The notes beneath the pieces are model-generated. The model had not been told where the DNA came from. It worked only from the letters and a program-made list of their open reading frames with translations, and made no database searches. From Bog-473 sp963791995 (lineage in GTDB: Bacteria > Actinomycetota > Acidimicrobiia > Acidimicrobiales > RAAP-2): a stretch of DNA of 64,000 nucleotides. The position numbers and the translations under genes were made by a program. The DNA is taken from assembly GCA_963791995.1 (NCBI GenBank), contig CAWBUQ010000023.1, positions 62,001 through 126,000 on the forward strand, read 5' to 3'. Of the stretch, positions 8,657 to 16,706 are shown in pieces; position 1 is the stretch's first letter; each line of letters opens with the position of its first letter.

Positions 8657-9688
8657 GGGTCTACGCGGGCATGGATCCGCGGCTCGGTCTCCTCGACGCG
8701 ATCGAGCACGCGACAGCGGGTGGAGCGTCTCGGCTACGACGGCCTCCATGTGGCCGAGACGGTGCACGACGCGCTGGCCGTCGCGCTGCTCTGCGCCGAG
8801 CACACCGAGCGGATCACCGTGCGCACCAGCGTCGCCCTCGCCTTCACGCGGAGCCCCACGCTGGCGGCGTATGCCGCTTGGGACCTGGCCAAACTGAGCG
8901 GCGGCCGTTTCGAGCTCGGCCTCGGGACGCAGATCCGCCAGAACATCGAGGACCGCTACGCCGTACCGTTCGGCGAGGACCCCATCGGGCGCCTCGGCGA
9001 CTACGTCGGGGCGGTCCGGGCCGCCTTTGCCTCGTTCGCCACCGGCGACCCGCCGGCCTACGAGAGCGCGCACTACCGGGTGACCCGGCTGCAGCCCTAT
9101 TTCAACCCGGGTCCAGACGCCGAGATCGTAGTGCCGCGGATCTACCTCGGCGGCGTGCAGCGGCGGGCGTGCGCGCTGGCGGGGGCAATCGCGGACGGGT
9201 TCGTGAGCCACCCCACCAATTCGAATCCGCGCTACCTGCGCGAGGTCTGCCTCCCCGCGCTGCGCGACGGTGCGGCGGAGCACGGGCGCGATCTCGAGAG
9301 CGACGACTTCGAGATGGTCATCGGGACGCCCGTGGTCACGGCCACGTCCGAGAGCGGCGTGCTGGCCGAACGGGAGCGCCAGCGACGTCTGCTGGCCTTC
9401 TTGTACTCCACACCCGCCTATGCCCCCACGCTCGAGCTCTACGGCTGGGACGACGTCGGCCCGCGCCTGCGTGACCTGATCCGCCACGACCGATGGGACG
9501 ACCTGGCGGGCGTACTCTCCGACGAGGTGCTCGAGACCCTCGTCTCCTGCGGCACCTTCGCCGAGCTGCCGAGTCTCCTCCACGAGCGCTTCGGGGGCCT
9601 CGGACACGGCATCGTCGTGTCCCCGCCGCCCGACCCGGGCGACGACCCGTCGTTCGCCGGGGTGATCGAGACGATCCGGGCCGGTTGA
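8653..9688 (+). CDS. LLM-class (F420-dependent type) oxidoreductase; one frameshift
   Basis: Luciferase-like (beta/alpha)8-barrel oxidoreductase; actinobacterial members commonly use cofactor F420. After the GTG start, RVYAGMDPRLGLLDAIEHA leads to a frame change near 8712, then ERLGYDGLHVAETVHDALA. Barrel landmarks follow: ITVRTSVALAFTRSPTLAAY, the SGGRFELGLGTQ strand and loop, and VPRIYLGGVQ with ALAGAIADGFVSHPT. The GTG at 8653 overlaps the hydratase stop (GTGA) and lets the N-terminal beta strand be recovered, so it is preferred to later starts. About 345 residues after correction. Coupling with the hydratase suggests a shared acyl-CoA or fatty-acid pathway, but no substrate can be assigned. 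Confidence 0.8.
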
Positions 9689-9705
9689 CAGATTTTGGCT
9701 TGGGC

Positions 9706-9722
9706 GCCGCGCTCAGCGCGGC
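9706..9722. terminator. Possible bidirectional hairpin between convergent genes
   Basis: GCCGCGCT and AGCGCGGC form a perfect inverted repeat around one base, at the end of the convergent LLM oxidoreductase and aldo/keto reductase genes. It overlaps the reductase stop codon and is flanked by TTTTGG on one side. Confidence 0.35.
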
Positions 9723-10612
9723 ATGGGAAAGATGAGCTCCTCGGCCGCCATGGCGTCGACGGCGGCGGCGCGCTCGGCCTCGCCCATCGGTGCAAAGCGC
9801 TCGGCCGACGCCAGCACCCGTGGCAACAGTGCGATGTCGCCCGGCGTGCAAAAGGCGTGGACGCCGGGCACGGAGAGCGCGAAGTGCACGCCCCGGTCGA
9901 GCTCGTCGTCACTGTGCTGGGGTTCGTACCACGATGACGCCCAGCGCGACGAGGTGGCCGCGCTGCCGGCCACGGCGTCGGCCATCGGCCGGCGATCCGC
10001 CCAGGGCCGGCGCGCCGCCGCCTTGATGGCCATGACCCCGATGTCGCGCTCGGCACAGAGCGCCAGGAGCTCCTCGGCGGGCTCGCGGTACTCGGGCCGC
10101 GCCCACAACGCCGGGTAAACGGGGAACATCACCGTGTCGAGATCGAAACGGCGCAGCGCCTCGAGGTGGACACGCGGCACGTCGAGATCGTGCCCGGTGA
10201 TGCCGGCAAAGCGGGTCAGCCCCCGGTCGCGGAAGGACACGATGCGCTCGAGCGCGGGCGAACGGTGGTCCAGCTCCGCCAGCGTCGTCACCCCATGAGC
10301 TTGATAGAGGTCGAGGACGTCCGCATGGAGCAGCCGCCGTGTCGTGTCGAACTGCTCGGCCACACCCTCGGGGTTGGCGCGCAGCGTCTTGCCGGCGATG
10401 AAGAGCTCGTCGCGGTGACCCGCCAGATTCGGCCCGACCACGGATTCGGCGGCGCCGTACTGCGGTGCGATGTCCAGGTGGTTGACCCCGTGGTCCAGGG
10501 CCAGCTGCAGCCATGCCCCCGCCTCCTCGACGCTGGCGGACCAGGCGGCCGCACCGCCGAGGATCGCCACGCTGCTCTCGTGGCCGGTGCGCCCGAGACG
10601 ACGGCGTTCCAC
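9713..10612 (-). CDS. Aldo/keto reductase family protein
   Basis: NAD(P)H-dependent (beta/alpha)8 reductase of carbonyl compounds. It opens RRLGRTGHESSVAILGGAA; the catalytic-Asp region is LDHGVNHLDIAPQYGAAESV (Asp and Tyr present), the Lys strand is ELFIAGKTLRANPE, and VLDLYQAHGVTTL and RFAGITGHD follow. The C-terminus is ALSVPGVHAFCTPGDIALLP. Start GTG 10612 is preceded by GGGGGAGGAG. Length is 299 residues, and the frame is continuous. It lies 13 bp after the VOC gene in the same direction, so the two are probably one operon, with the VOC protein first. Substrate unknown. Confidence 0.83.
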   Translation of the reverse strand: MERRRLGRTGHESSVAILGGAAAWSASVEEAGAWLQLALDHGVNHLDIAPQYGAAESVVGPNLAGHRDELFIAGKTLRANPEGVAEQFDTTRRLLHADVLDLYQAHGVTTLAELDHRSPALERIVSFRDRGLTRFAGITGHDLDVPRVHLEALRRFDLDTVMFPVYPALWARPEYREPAEELLALCAERDIGVMAIKAAARRPWADRRPMADAVAGSAATSSRWASSWYEPQHSDDELDRGVHFALSVPGVHAFCTPGDIALLPRVLASAERFAPMGEAERAAAVDAMAAEELIFPMPR

Positions 10613-10625
10613 GACTCCTCCCCCG

Positions 10626-11396
10626 CTACGACTTGAGCTTGAGCACGTTGAAGACGACGCCCTGGTTGTCGGCCAGGACAGCGAATCGCCCGGGCTCGAT
10701 GTCCGTCGGCCCCATGAACACGGCGCCGCCAAGCTCTTGCGCCTTGGCCACCGTGGCGTCCGCATCGGCCACGGCGAAGTACACCCCCCAGTTCGGTGGC
10801 ATCTCGGCGGGCATGTCGGCCTGCTTGAGCATCATGCCGCCGACGGAACGGCCCGCCAACTTCCACTCGGTGTAGGCCGGCGGACCGCCCGGAGGGCCCT
10901 GATCTTCGGCGTCCCAGCCGAACACCGCCTTGTAGAAGGCCCTGGAGGCGTCGAGGTCGGTCGTGATCAGCTCGTTCCAGCACAAGGTGCCCGGCTCGTT
11001 GACCAGCTGTGCCCCCAGGTGTGTCTTGGGCTGCCACAGCCCGATCACGGCGCCCACCGGGTCGGCCACGATGCTCATGCGGCCGACGTCCATGACATCC
11101 ATGGGCGCGGCGCACACCATGCCGCCGTTGGCGGACACCTTGGCCACGGTGGCGTCGGCGTCGTCCACGTTGACGTAGGTCATCCACACCGGCGGAAATT
11201 CCGGGTTCATCTGAGGACCAAGGCCGGCCACCGTCTTGCCGCCCAGGAGGCATACCGAATACCCCCCCGCCTCAGGGGGTCCCTCGGGGCATTCCCAGCC
11301 GAACAGGCCGCTGTAGAACTCCTTGGCCTTGGCCAGGTCAGGGCTGCCCAAGTCGACCCACGATGGGACTCCGTTGTCATAGCGCTCGTATTCCAC
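10626..11396 (-). CDS. VOC-family (glyoxalase/bleomycin-resistance fold) protein, two-domain
   Basis: Tandem vicinal-oxygen-chelate protein of 256 residues. Each half starts with the beta-alpha motif of the fold: PSWVDLGSPDLAKAKEFYSG then LFGWE, and LCWNELITTDLDASRAFYKA then VFGWD. Each half continues to a GG-rich strand and ends in a P.G.....DP.GA or ..ADNQG segment (VADPVGAVIGLWQ, VLADNQGVVFNVL). Such actinobacterial proteins bind metals or hydrophobic ligands, and many are only annotated as glyoxalase-like. GTG 11396 is chosen because GAGGAGA lies about 8 nt upstream. It forms an operon with the aldo/keto reductase. Confidence 0.82.
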   Translation of the reverse strand: MEYERYDNGVPSWVDLGSPDLAKAKEFYSGLFGWECPEGPPEAGGYSVCLLGGKTVAGLGPQMNPEFPPVWMTYVNVDDADATVAKVSANGGMVCAAPMDVMDVGRMSIVADPVGAVIGLWQPKTHLGAQLVNEPGTLCWNELITTDLDASRAFYKAVFGWDAEDQGPPGGPPAYTEWKLAGRSVGGMMLKQADMPAEMPPNWGVYFAVADADATVAKAQELGGAVFMGPTDIEPGRFAVLADNQGVVFNVLKLKS

Positions 11397-11496
11397 AGTC
11401 CCGTCTCCTCGTGTTCGTGGTCCTGGTGCCCCGACGTGTTCGACGGTACCGCATCGATGTCCCACTCGCCGCGGCCCCAGGGTGAGAAGATCACGG

Positions 11497-11509
11497 GAAT
11501 GTCACATTC
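11497..11509. promoter_or_regulatory. Short palindrome GAATGT-C-ACATTC, possible operator
   Basis: A perfect 6-1-6 inverted repeat between the divergent VOC gene and the repeat-protein gene, 12 nt before the latter's start. No regulator is encoded beside it, so operator function is only a possibility. Confidence 0.25.
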
Positions 11510-11521
11510 GCCCGGAGCCCC

Positions 11522-11989
11522 GTGAGCAACCCGATCGGCTCGCGGGTCGAGCAGCTGGCACAATCGCTGGCGGAGCACATCGTGCCGCTGATCGTCGATG
11601 CCATCGACATCGACGCCATCCTCGACAAGGTCGACATCGACCAGATCGTGAGCCGGGTCGACGTCGACAAGATCGTCGACCGCGTGGACGTCGAGAAGAT
11701 CATCGACCGGGTCGACATCCAAAAGATCATCGAGCGGGTCGACATCAATGCCATCGTCGAGGAGATCGACATTGACACGCTGGTCGAGCACACCGAGCTC
11801 GGGTCGATCATCGCCCGTTCGACCACCGGCGTGCTCACCGAGATCCTCGACGTCATCCGGGCGCAGGGCGTCGGCCTGGACGACTTCATTTTGCGCTGGG
11901 GCAACCTGCTCATCGGGCGCCGCAAGAAGTTGCGCGACTGGCCGGACGGACCCGTGCTCCTGGTCGCACCGAAGCCGCTGGCACCATGA
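11522..11989 (+). CDS. Nonapeptide-repeat protein (D-V/I-D-x-I-V-x-R-V), partner of RDD protein
   Basis: A 155-residue acidic protein whose residues 29-109 are eight or nine consecutive nine-residue repeats of the form D-[IV]-[DEQN]-x-[IL]-[IVL]-x-x-[VI], for example DIDQIVSRV, DVDKIVDRV, DVEKIIDRV and DIQKIIERV. The regular spacing of Ile/Val and Asp suggests a solenoid or amphipathic rod. After the repeats comes GVGLDDFILRWGNLLIGRRK, with a basic stretch that could contact the membrane. There is no signal peptide or long hydrophobic helix. The GTG start has only a weak CGGAG upstream. Its stop overlaps the RDD start, so the two proteins are probably made together. The biochemical function is not known to me. 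Confidence 0.75.
   Translation: MSNPIGSRVEQLAQSLAEHIVPLIVDAIDIDAILDKVDIDQIVSRVDVDKIVDRVDVEKIIDRVDIQKIIERVDINAIVEEIDIDTLVEHTELGSIIARSTTGVLTEILDVIRAQGVGLDDFILRWGNLLIGRRKKLRDWPDGPVLLVAPKPLAP
11606..11848 (+). repeat. In-gene 27-bp tandem repeat units encoding nonapeptides
   Basis: Nine consecutive 27-bp units, the first seven clearly related (gtcgac-x-gacnnnatcgtc pattern). The last two have drifted at the protein level (ELGSIIARS, TTGVLTEIL). Confidence 0.7.
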
Positions 11990-12552
11990 CGACGGTTCCC
12001 ATCCCCGCAGCCGAGATGACGGTCGGCCGGCAGGGCCACTATGCCGGCGCCGCCAGCCGGGCCGTCGCCTTCGGAGCCGACGTCGGCGCCTCGTGGGGCG
12101 CCTACTCGCTCGGCGTGCTCCTGCTCAACGCGGCGGTGAAGCTGATCACCGGTCACTCCTTCACGTTGACCAACCACCAGGGCGCCGCCTTCATCGTCTT
12201 GACCGTCTGGGAGTTCTTGTACTTCACGTACCAATGGGCCGTGAGCGGCAAGACGCTCGGCATGGCGATCTTCGGTCTGCAGGTGGTCACCGCGGAGGGC
12301 CGGCCCATCAGCGGGCGCCAAGCGGTGCTCCGCACGATCGGGCTCGCGGTCACGCTGTTCCTCACCATCGGCATCGGGTTCCTCGGCATCGTGTACCAGC
12401 GCGAACGCCGGGGCCTCGACGACTTCATCGCGGGAACCGCGGTGGTGTACGACTGGGACGCACGAGCGGCCCGGTTGCGCTGGATCGCCCGCAAGGAAGG
12501 GCCCCTGCACCGCGGCGCACAGACGCCACCGCCCCGCCCTCCCGGCGCCTGA
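11986..12552 (+). CDS. RDD-family integral membrane protein
   Basis: Small membrane protein of the RDD family (named for conserved Arg and Asp residues); the function of most members is unknown, and some affect ion or solute transport. The domain begins YAGAASRAVAFGADVGAS, with the characteristic R..A...D in the first helix. Further segments are GAAFIVLTVWEFLYFTYQWA and LAVTLFLTIGIGFLGIVY. The conserved loop SGKTLGMAIFGLQVVTAEG and the closing RRGLDDFIAGTAVVYDW are diagnostic. The C-terminal tail is basic and Pro-rich. ATG 11986 overlaps the stop of the repeat protein (ATGA), so that protein is the likely partner. Confidence 0.88.
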   Translation: MTTVPIPAAEMTVGRQGHYAGAASRAVAFGADVGASWGAYSLGVLLLNAAVKLITGHSFTLTNHQGAAFIVLTVWEFLYFTYQWAVSGKTLGMAIFGLQVVTAEGRPISGRQAVLRTIGLAVTLFLTIGIGFLGIVYQRERRGLDDFIAGTAVVYDWDARAARLRWIARKEGPLHRGAQTPPPRPPGA

Positions 12553-12592
12553 ACCTCGAGACGCCAACCCGGGCCGGCCTGGCGCGGCCATC

Positions 12593-12598
12593 TACGCT
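12593..12598 (+). promoter_or_regulatory. -10 element TACGCT, leaderless enoyl-CoA hydratase
   Basis: TACGCT ends 7 nt before ATG 12606, and no ribosome binding site lies between them. Confidence 0.55.
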
Positions 12599-12605
12599 GA
12601 AACGC

Positions 12606-13409
12606 ATGTCCTTTGCCGAAGTCAGCCGTCCCCATCCCCAGGTCGCGGTGGTCACCTTGAACCGACCGGAACGCATGAACGCGATGGCCTTCGACGTGAT
12701 GATCCCGTTTCGCGACGCACTGCGTGAGATCGGGAGTGACAACGGCGTCCGCGTCGTCGTCATCACGGGAGCAGGCCGGGGATTCTGTTCGGGAGCCGAT
12801 CACGAGAACCCCGGGACGATGCCCAACATGGACGGGCTGACGCTGCCCACCATCGCCTTGCGCTCCATGGAGATGCTGGACGACGTCATCAGCACCATTC
12901 GCCGTTTGCACCAGCCGGTCATCGCGGCTGTGAACGGGGCTGCCATCGGCGGTGGCTTCTGCCTGGCACTTTCGGCGGACATCAGGATCGCCTCGAGCGA
13001 GGCCTACTTCCGGGCCGCGGGGATCAACAACGGGCTCACCGCGGCGGAGCTCGGCCTGAGCTTTCTCCTTCCCCGAACCGTCGGGCACTCCAGGGCGGCG
13101 GACATCATGTTGACGGGGCGCGACGTCGACGCCGCCGAGGCGGACCGGATCGGGCTGGTGTCCAAGGTCGTGGCGCCGGCGGACCTCCTGCCGGCCTGCT
13201 ACGAGTTGGCCGACCGGATCAACGGTTGGAGCCGGGCCGGGGTGGAGCTGACCAAGCGCCAGCTCTGGAACAGTCTCGATGCCAGCAGCCTGCAGTCCCA
13301 CATGGATGCCGAGGGCACCTCACAGCTCTTCGTCCGCATCACGACCCGCAACTTCGAAGAGGCGGTGGCGGCTCGCAAGGAGGGCCGGAAGCCTGCCTTC
13401 AAGGACTGA
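12606..13409 (+). CDS. Enoyl-CoA hydratase/isomerase family protein
   Basis: Crotonase-fold acyl-CoA enzyme, 267 residues, monocistronic. Landmarks are VAVVTLNRPERMNAMAFDVM, the first oxyanion-hole loop GAGRGFCSGADHENPG, and the second loop NGAAIGGGFCLALSADIRIA. The region where hydratases carry catalytic Glu residues reads RAAGINNGLTAAELGLSFLL, containing one candidate Glu. The C-terminal helices end EAVAARKEGRKPAFKD, the usual crotonase tail. It resembles the broad mycobacterial EchA-type group; the precise substrate cannot be assigned. The leaderless ATG at 12606 is supported by the TACGCT element. It converges with the truncated hemoglobin gene, 16 bp away. Confidence 0.87.
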   Translation: MSFAEVSRPHPQVAVVTLNRPERMNAMAFDVMIPFRDALREIGSDNGVRVVVITGAGRGFCSGADHENPGTMPNMDGLTLPTIALRSMEMLDDVISTIRRLHQPVIAAVNGAAIGGGFCLALSADIRIASSEAYFRAAGINNGLTAAELGLSFLLPRTVGHSRAADIMLTGRDVDAAEADRIGLVSKVVAPADLLPACYELADRINGWSRAGVELTKRQLWNSLDASSLQSHMDAEGTSQLFVRITTRNFEEAVAARKEGRKPAFKD

Positions 13410-13425
13410 GTGCGTGCCCAGATGT

Positions 13426-13807
13426 TCAAGGGGCGTTGACCAGCGAGTTCGCCGCCATCTCGAGGTACTCGCGTAACTCGCTGGCGTCCGCCGACGAGAT
13501 CCGGCCCGCCGACTCCAGGTCGAGCAGCGCCGCGATCATGTGGCGCAGCCAGGCCTCGCGCTCTGACGGTCCGATGACGAAGGGGGCGTGGCGCATGCGG
13601 AGCCGGGGATGCCCACGCTCTTCGTTGTAGGTGGTAGGGCCGCCCCAGTACTGCATGAGGAACAAGGCGAGATGACGCGATGACTCGGTCAGATCGTCGG
13701 GATAGAGCGGGCGCAGCAGCGGGTCCCCGGCAACGCCGAGATAGAAGCGGTCGACGAGGTCGACGAAGAATTCCATCACCTCCGACCCGGTCGAACAACA
13801 CATCCAC
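13426..13807 (-). CDS. Group II truncated hemoglobin (GlbO type); one frameshift
   Basis: Small heme protein that binds O2 and may protect against nitric oxide or oxidative stress. The family signature is clear: FFVDLVDRFYLGVAGDPLLR, the proximal region HLALFLMQYWGGPTTYNEER, and GHPRLRMRHAPFVIGPSERE, with the conserved HAPF and Trp (EAWLRHM). The N-terminus MDVLFDRVGG lies in a different frame from the rest, with a one-base change near 13776. Start GTG 13807 is supported by TACTCT (13820-13815), 7 nt upstream. About 127 residues after correction. Its promoter lies against that of the divergent tRNA-Gly gene. Confidence 0.85.
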
Positions 13808-13814
13808 GGGGCCG

Positions 13815-13833
13815 AGAGTAGAGGCTTTAGACT
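13815..13833. promoter_or_regulatory. Back-to-back -10 elements for glbO-like gene and tRNA-Gly
   Basis: TACTCT on the minus strand (13820-13815) serves the hemoglobin start at 13807. TAGACT on the plus strand (13828-13833) ends 12 nt before the mature tRNA. No clear -35 matches are seen. Confidence 0.45.
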
Positions 13834-13845
13834 GCGTCCCGTTCC

Positions 13846-13916
<71 letters not shown>

Positions 13917-14204
13917 CTTACCTTCGATGCAGTTCAGAGCGTTGTGCTGTTTCGTCGTTGTTCGGCGCCGAGTGCCGAGTCCCGAGAACGGCGGAGCCAG
14001 TGCCACCGCGACCGCCAGTCCGATGAGGATGAGACCGGACAATCGATGGAATCCACGATGTTGACGAGACGCGCCACCCGGGACGCGACAGAAGTTCGAC
14101 CGAGCCAATCGGGCACCCCGCTCAAGAGAACGATGACCGTCGGGCATCCTGAACGACGCCTCAGGTGTGTCGGACTGTCCCCTTGACCTCCTTTGACGCC
14201 GACG
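13917..14204. other. Intergenic stretch after tRNA-Gly, nothing recognisable
   Basis: There is no coding frame with family resemblance and no copy of the tRNA 3' end. A short hydrophobic frame on the minus strand around 14000 has no start signal and is not called. Confidence 0.4.
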
Positions 14205-14969
14205 TCACAGCGAAAGCTTCTTTTCCACAGCGACGACAAAGGCATCAACATGATCGTCACCCTGTCCCAACAACAATGCGCAGGCATTCGACCGGGTGTG
14301 CCGCTGATACCCCTCGACGTCCTTCAGTTTCCCGAAGACGATCGCCGCATTTCGGTAGACACCTGCTGCGGCACCAAGCTCACCTTCGGCCTTTGCCAAA
14401 CCCCTTGGTGCACGAGTCCCGCCCAGCCACCCCTCGAGGCTGCCGCACGCGACGACCACCTTCGACGCAATGTCCGCGTCGACGTCGAAGAGCATCTCTG
14501 CATCAACGGCGAGGACCTTCCGGAGATCCGCGACCGCAGCGGTCACGACGTTCAGGTGTTCCTCGGCGGTAGTAGCCCACCTGCGTCGGAAGTGGATAAT
14601 TTCGACCTTCCGCGGTTCTCGCTCAAGTTGGCTCCCCGCATAATAGGCGCCGTCCTCCCAGAGACTGCGTGTCGCCGCAGGCGCGTTCGGCGCGTACAGG
14701 GAAGCGTCCGGTGGCTCGTCACTTCGAGCGGCCGGAGCATCGGCGTTCAGGGGCCCGCTTGGCGCCTCATCGGGGATTGTCAGGTCCTGCTGTGCTCGCG
14801 CCACTTCTACTTCTTCGAGGAGCTCGCGAAGGCCGATGGCGTCAAGGGCGGCGCCGGCCATGATTTCGTAGAAGTCCTCGGGTGTCGTAACCGACTTCGG
14901 CATCGCATGGTTGTCTCGCTCGGCCAGCCCTTTCGCCGCCAACTCAACCAACCGCTCATACTCCGACAC
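14205..14969 (-). CDS. Hypothetical protein, 254 residues
   Basis: I do not recognise this protein. It is soluble, Ala- and Glu-rich and largely helical, with no signal peptide or membrane segment. It begins SEYERLVELAAKGLAERDNH. A flexible acidic linker follows (IPDEAPSGPLNADAP), then a helical half with REPRKVEIIHFRRRWATTAE, EHLNVVTAAVADLRKVLAVD and a C-terminal ALLLGQGDDHVDAFVVAVEK. The start GTG 14969 is well supported: TAGAGT (14981-14976) lies 6 nt upstream, the leaderless pattern of this window. Its codons are less GC-biased than the housekeeping genes, consistent with a horizontally acquired stretch after the tRNA. Confidence 0.65.
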   Translation of the reverse strand: MSEYERLVELAAKGLAERDNHAMPKSVTTPEDFYEIMAGAALDAIGLRELLEEVEVARAQQDLTIPDEAPSGPLNADAPAARSDEPPDASLYAPNAPAATRSLWEDGAYYAGSQLEREPRKVEIIHFRRRWATTAEEHLNVVTAAVADLRKVLAVDAEMLFDVDADIASKVVVACGSLEGWLGGTRAPRGLAKAEGELGAAAGVYRNAAIVFGKLKDVEGYQRHTRSNACALLLGQGDDHVDAFVVAVEKKLSL

Positions 14970-14975
14970 ACTGCA

Positions 14976-14981
14976 ACTCTA
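14976..14981 (-). promoter_or_regulatory. -10 element TAGAGT, leaderless hypothetical gene
   Basis: TAGAGT on the minus strand ends 6 nt before GTG 14969. Confidence 0.5.
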
Positions 14982-15663
14982 GATGCCAGCTCCGTGGAAC
15001 GCGTCGGGTGATCGTCGGGTGGTTGCGAAATGGCACTGAGCTGGGCGGGCGAAGAGAAACAGCGAAATTGCTGCAAGGAGACCGGGCTTCAATCCGACTG
15101 TTCGCTCGCTCCACCGCTGGTTCTGCGCCGGCTGGCTCGTTGCGGCGTACCGGCACCACGAGGACAGTCAGCTGGGTAAGTGCGGCGGCTATGAAGTGTG
15201 CGCAATCGTAGAGTGGACGAAGGGTCCTGCTGACGCCGCCAACGATGGGATTGAATCAAGCGGACCAAACAGGACGCCCTCCAAGAAGTCTGGAACCAAC
15301 TTCGCGTGGCGTCATAACACCCTTACGAGATGCCGCTGGATTCGCTTTCAGACATCTCTGAGTTCCAGCTCCGTCGCACGCATTCAATATCGGCAGGTAG
15401 TACCGTCAAACTGCGTGGGCCTGCTCAAGGAACTTCGATACGCCGCAGCAAACCCAGCCGTAAGGGACTTTGCCCAACGAAAGAAGTGGACCTGCGCGAA
15501 TGGTCCGGCTGGCGATCAAAAGGTGGGTGAAGAATTTGCCTGGGTCAAAAGAGGCCTGCCGCTCCAGCTCGCGGAGCGGACTTGGCAGCTCTTGCACCCC
15601 GCTAGCTGAAGTGTCTCCGTACGACGATCCAACAGCCACGAGTCCATTCTCGAACGGCGGTCG
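14982..15663. other. Long stretch without a supported gene
   Basis: About 680 bp of lower-GC sequence. Several frames stay open (for example 15196-15609 on the plus strand), but none shows codon bias, a family motif or a start signal. It may hold a degraded gene. Confidence 0.4.
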
Positions 15664-16566
15664 TTGAGCGTGAATGAAACGAGAGTCCTGGAGCTACCCG
15701 GTGGTCGCGAGCTTGCTTGGCTCGAGGTTGGCGACACCGACGATCCGGCCGTATTCGTTTTTCACGGAACCCCCGGGTCGCGCCTCCAGGTGTCGTCCGA
15801 CAAGGCTGCAATACGTGCAGCCCGAGTCAGATTCATCGCCGTGGACCGCCCGGGCTATGGCCACAGCACGTTCCAGGCCGGCCGCCGATTGTCCGATTGG
15901 GCAACCGACATCTCGAACCTTGCTGACCATCTGCACATCGACGAATTTTCGGTGGTCGGCATCTCGGGAGGTGGACCTCACGCCGCGGCATGCGCACGGT
16001 TTCTTCCGGATCGAGTTCGGGGAGCGGGCATCGTGAGTGGAATGGGGCCTTTAGCGGATCCGCGCTCCGAAGACGGAATGATGATCCTTAACAGGTTGCT
16101 CGCACGACTGGCACGCAGGTCCCAGTACTTCGTTTATCCATTCTTTGCGATGAGCATCTCGCTGTTTCGTCGTTGGCCAGAGATGTCGATACGAGCGACT
16201 TCTGGTGGATTCACGCACTCGGATGTCGAGATAATGAGACGCCCTGAAGTGAGGTCGGCCTACCTTGCTTCCTATCGACGTACCCCTTCGACCGCCGCGC
16301 GAGCCGCAGCACAAGACTTCTCTCTTTTCACGAGAAACTGGGGGTTTCGTCTCGAAGACATCGCCGCAGTTGTCCACATCTGGCATGGTGATGCCGACCA
16401 CAACGTCCCGATTGCACTGGGACGCCTTCAGGCCGAGTTGATCCCGCGGGCTCACATGCACGAGTGCCCAGGTGAAGGACATCTCCTTGCGTTGGCCCGC
16501 CTCGAGGAGATCCTGCGCACTGTGAGCGCAGAAAGTGCAAACGCAACGGGAGCTAGCGGACGCTGA
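15664..16566 (+). CDS. Alpha/beta-hydrolase fold protein
   Basis: Serine hydrolase (esterase, lipase or C-C hydrolase type) of about 300 residues. The oxyanion loop is VFVFHGTPGSRLQ, the nucleophile elbow is VVGISGGGPHAAA (Ser in G-I-S-G-G), the acid is in HIWHGDADHNVPI and the base is His in CPGEGHLLAL, so the triad is complete. A lid region lies between (FAMSISLFRRWPEMS). The start is TTG 15664 or GTG 15670, two codons later; neither has a good ribosome site. It is similar to actinobacterial hydrolases annotated only by fold. Codon use is less GC-biased than flanking regions. It is isolated and followed by a strong hairpin. Confidence 0.8.
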   Translation: MSVNETRVLELPGGRELAWLEVGDTDDPAVFVFHGTPGSRLQVSSDKAAIRAARVRFIAVDRPGYGHSTFQAGRRLSDWATDISNLADHLHIDEFSVVGISGGGPHAAACARFLPDRVRGAGIVSGMGPLADPRSEDGMMILNRLLARLARRSQYFVYPFFAMSISLFRRWPEMSIRATSGGFTHSDVEIMRRPEVRSAYLASYRRTPSTAARAAAQDFSLFTRNWGFRLEDIAAVVHIWHGDADHNVPIALGRLQAELIPRAHMHECPGEGHLLALARLEEILRTVSAESANATGASGR

Positions 16567-16655
16567 TGCTGATCGCGTCTCTCGACGCGGATTTGTGGCG
16601 TTTCAGTCGACCCCACACAAGCCCGCGATGCGGGGTCGAGCAGACGAATGAAGCA

Positions 16656-16690
16656 AGCCCTGGGCCACGCGATCCGCATGGCCCAGGGCT
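16656..16690. terminator. Bidirectional terminator hairpin
   Basis: A perfect 12-bp inverted repeat (AGCCCTGGGCCA / TGGCCCAGGGCT) with an 11-nt loop, between the convergent hydrolase and DUF5666-like genes. No U-tract is present. Its position argues that the minus-strand gene ends at 16707. Confidence 0.7.
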
Positions 16691-16706
16691 ATCCAAGGTT
16701 CTCTCG

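Noticed and set aside
15196..15609. 137-codon plus-strand frame after tRNA-Gly
   Set aside because: No promoter hexamer, ribosome site, codon bias or family motif; treated as non-coding or decayed.
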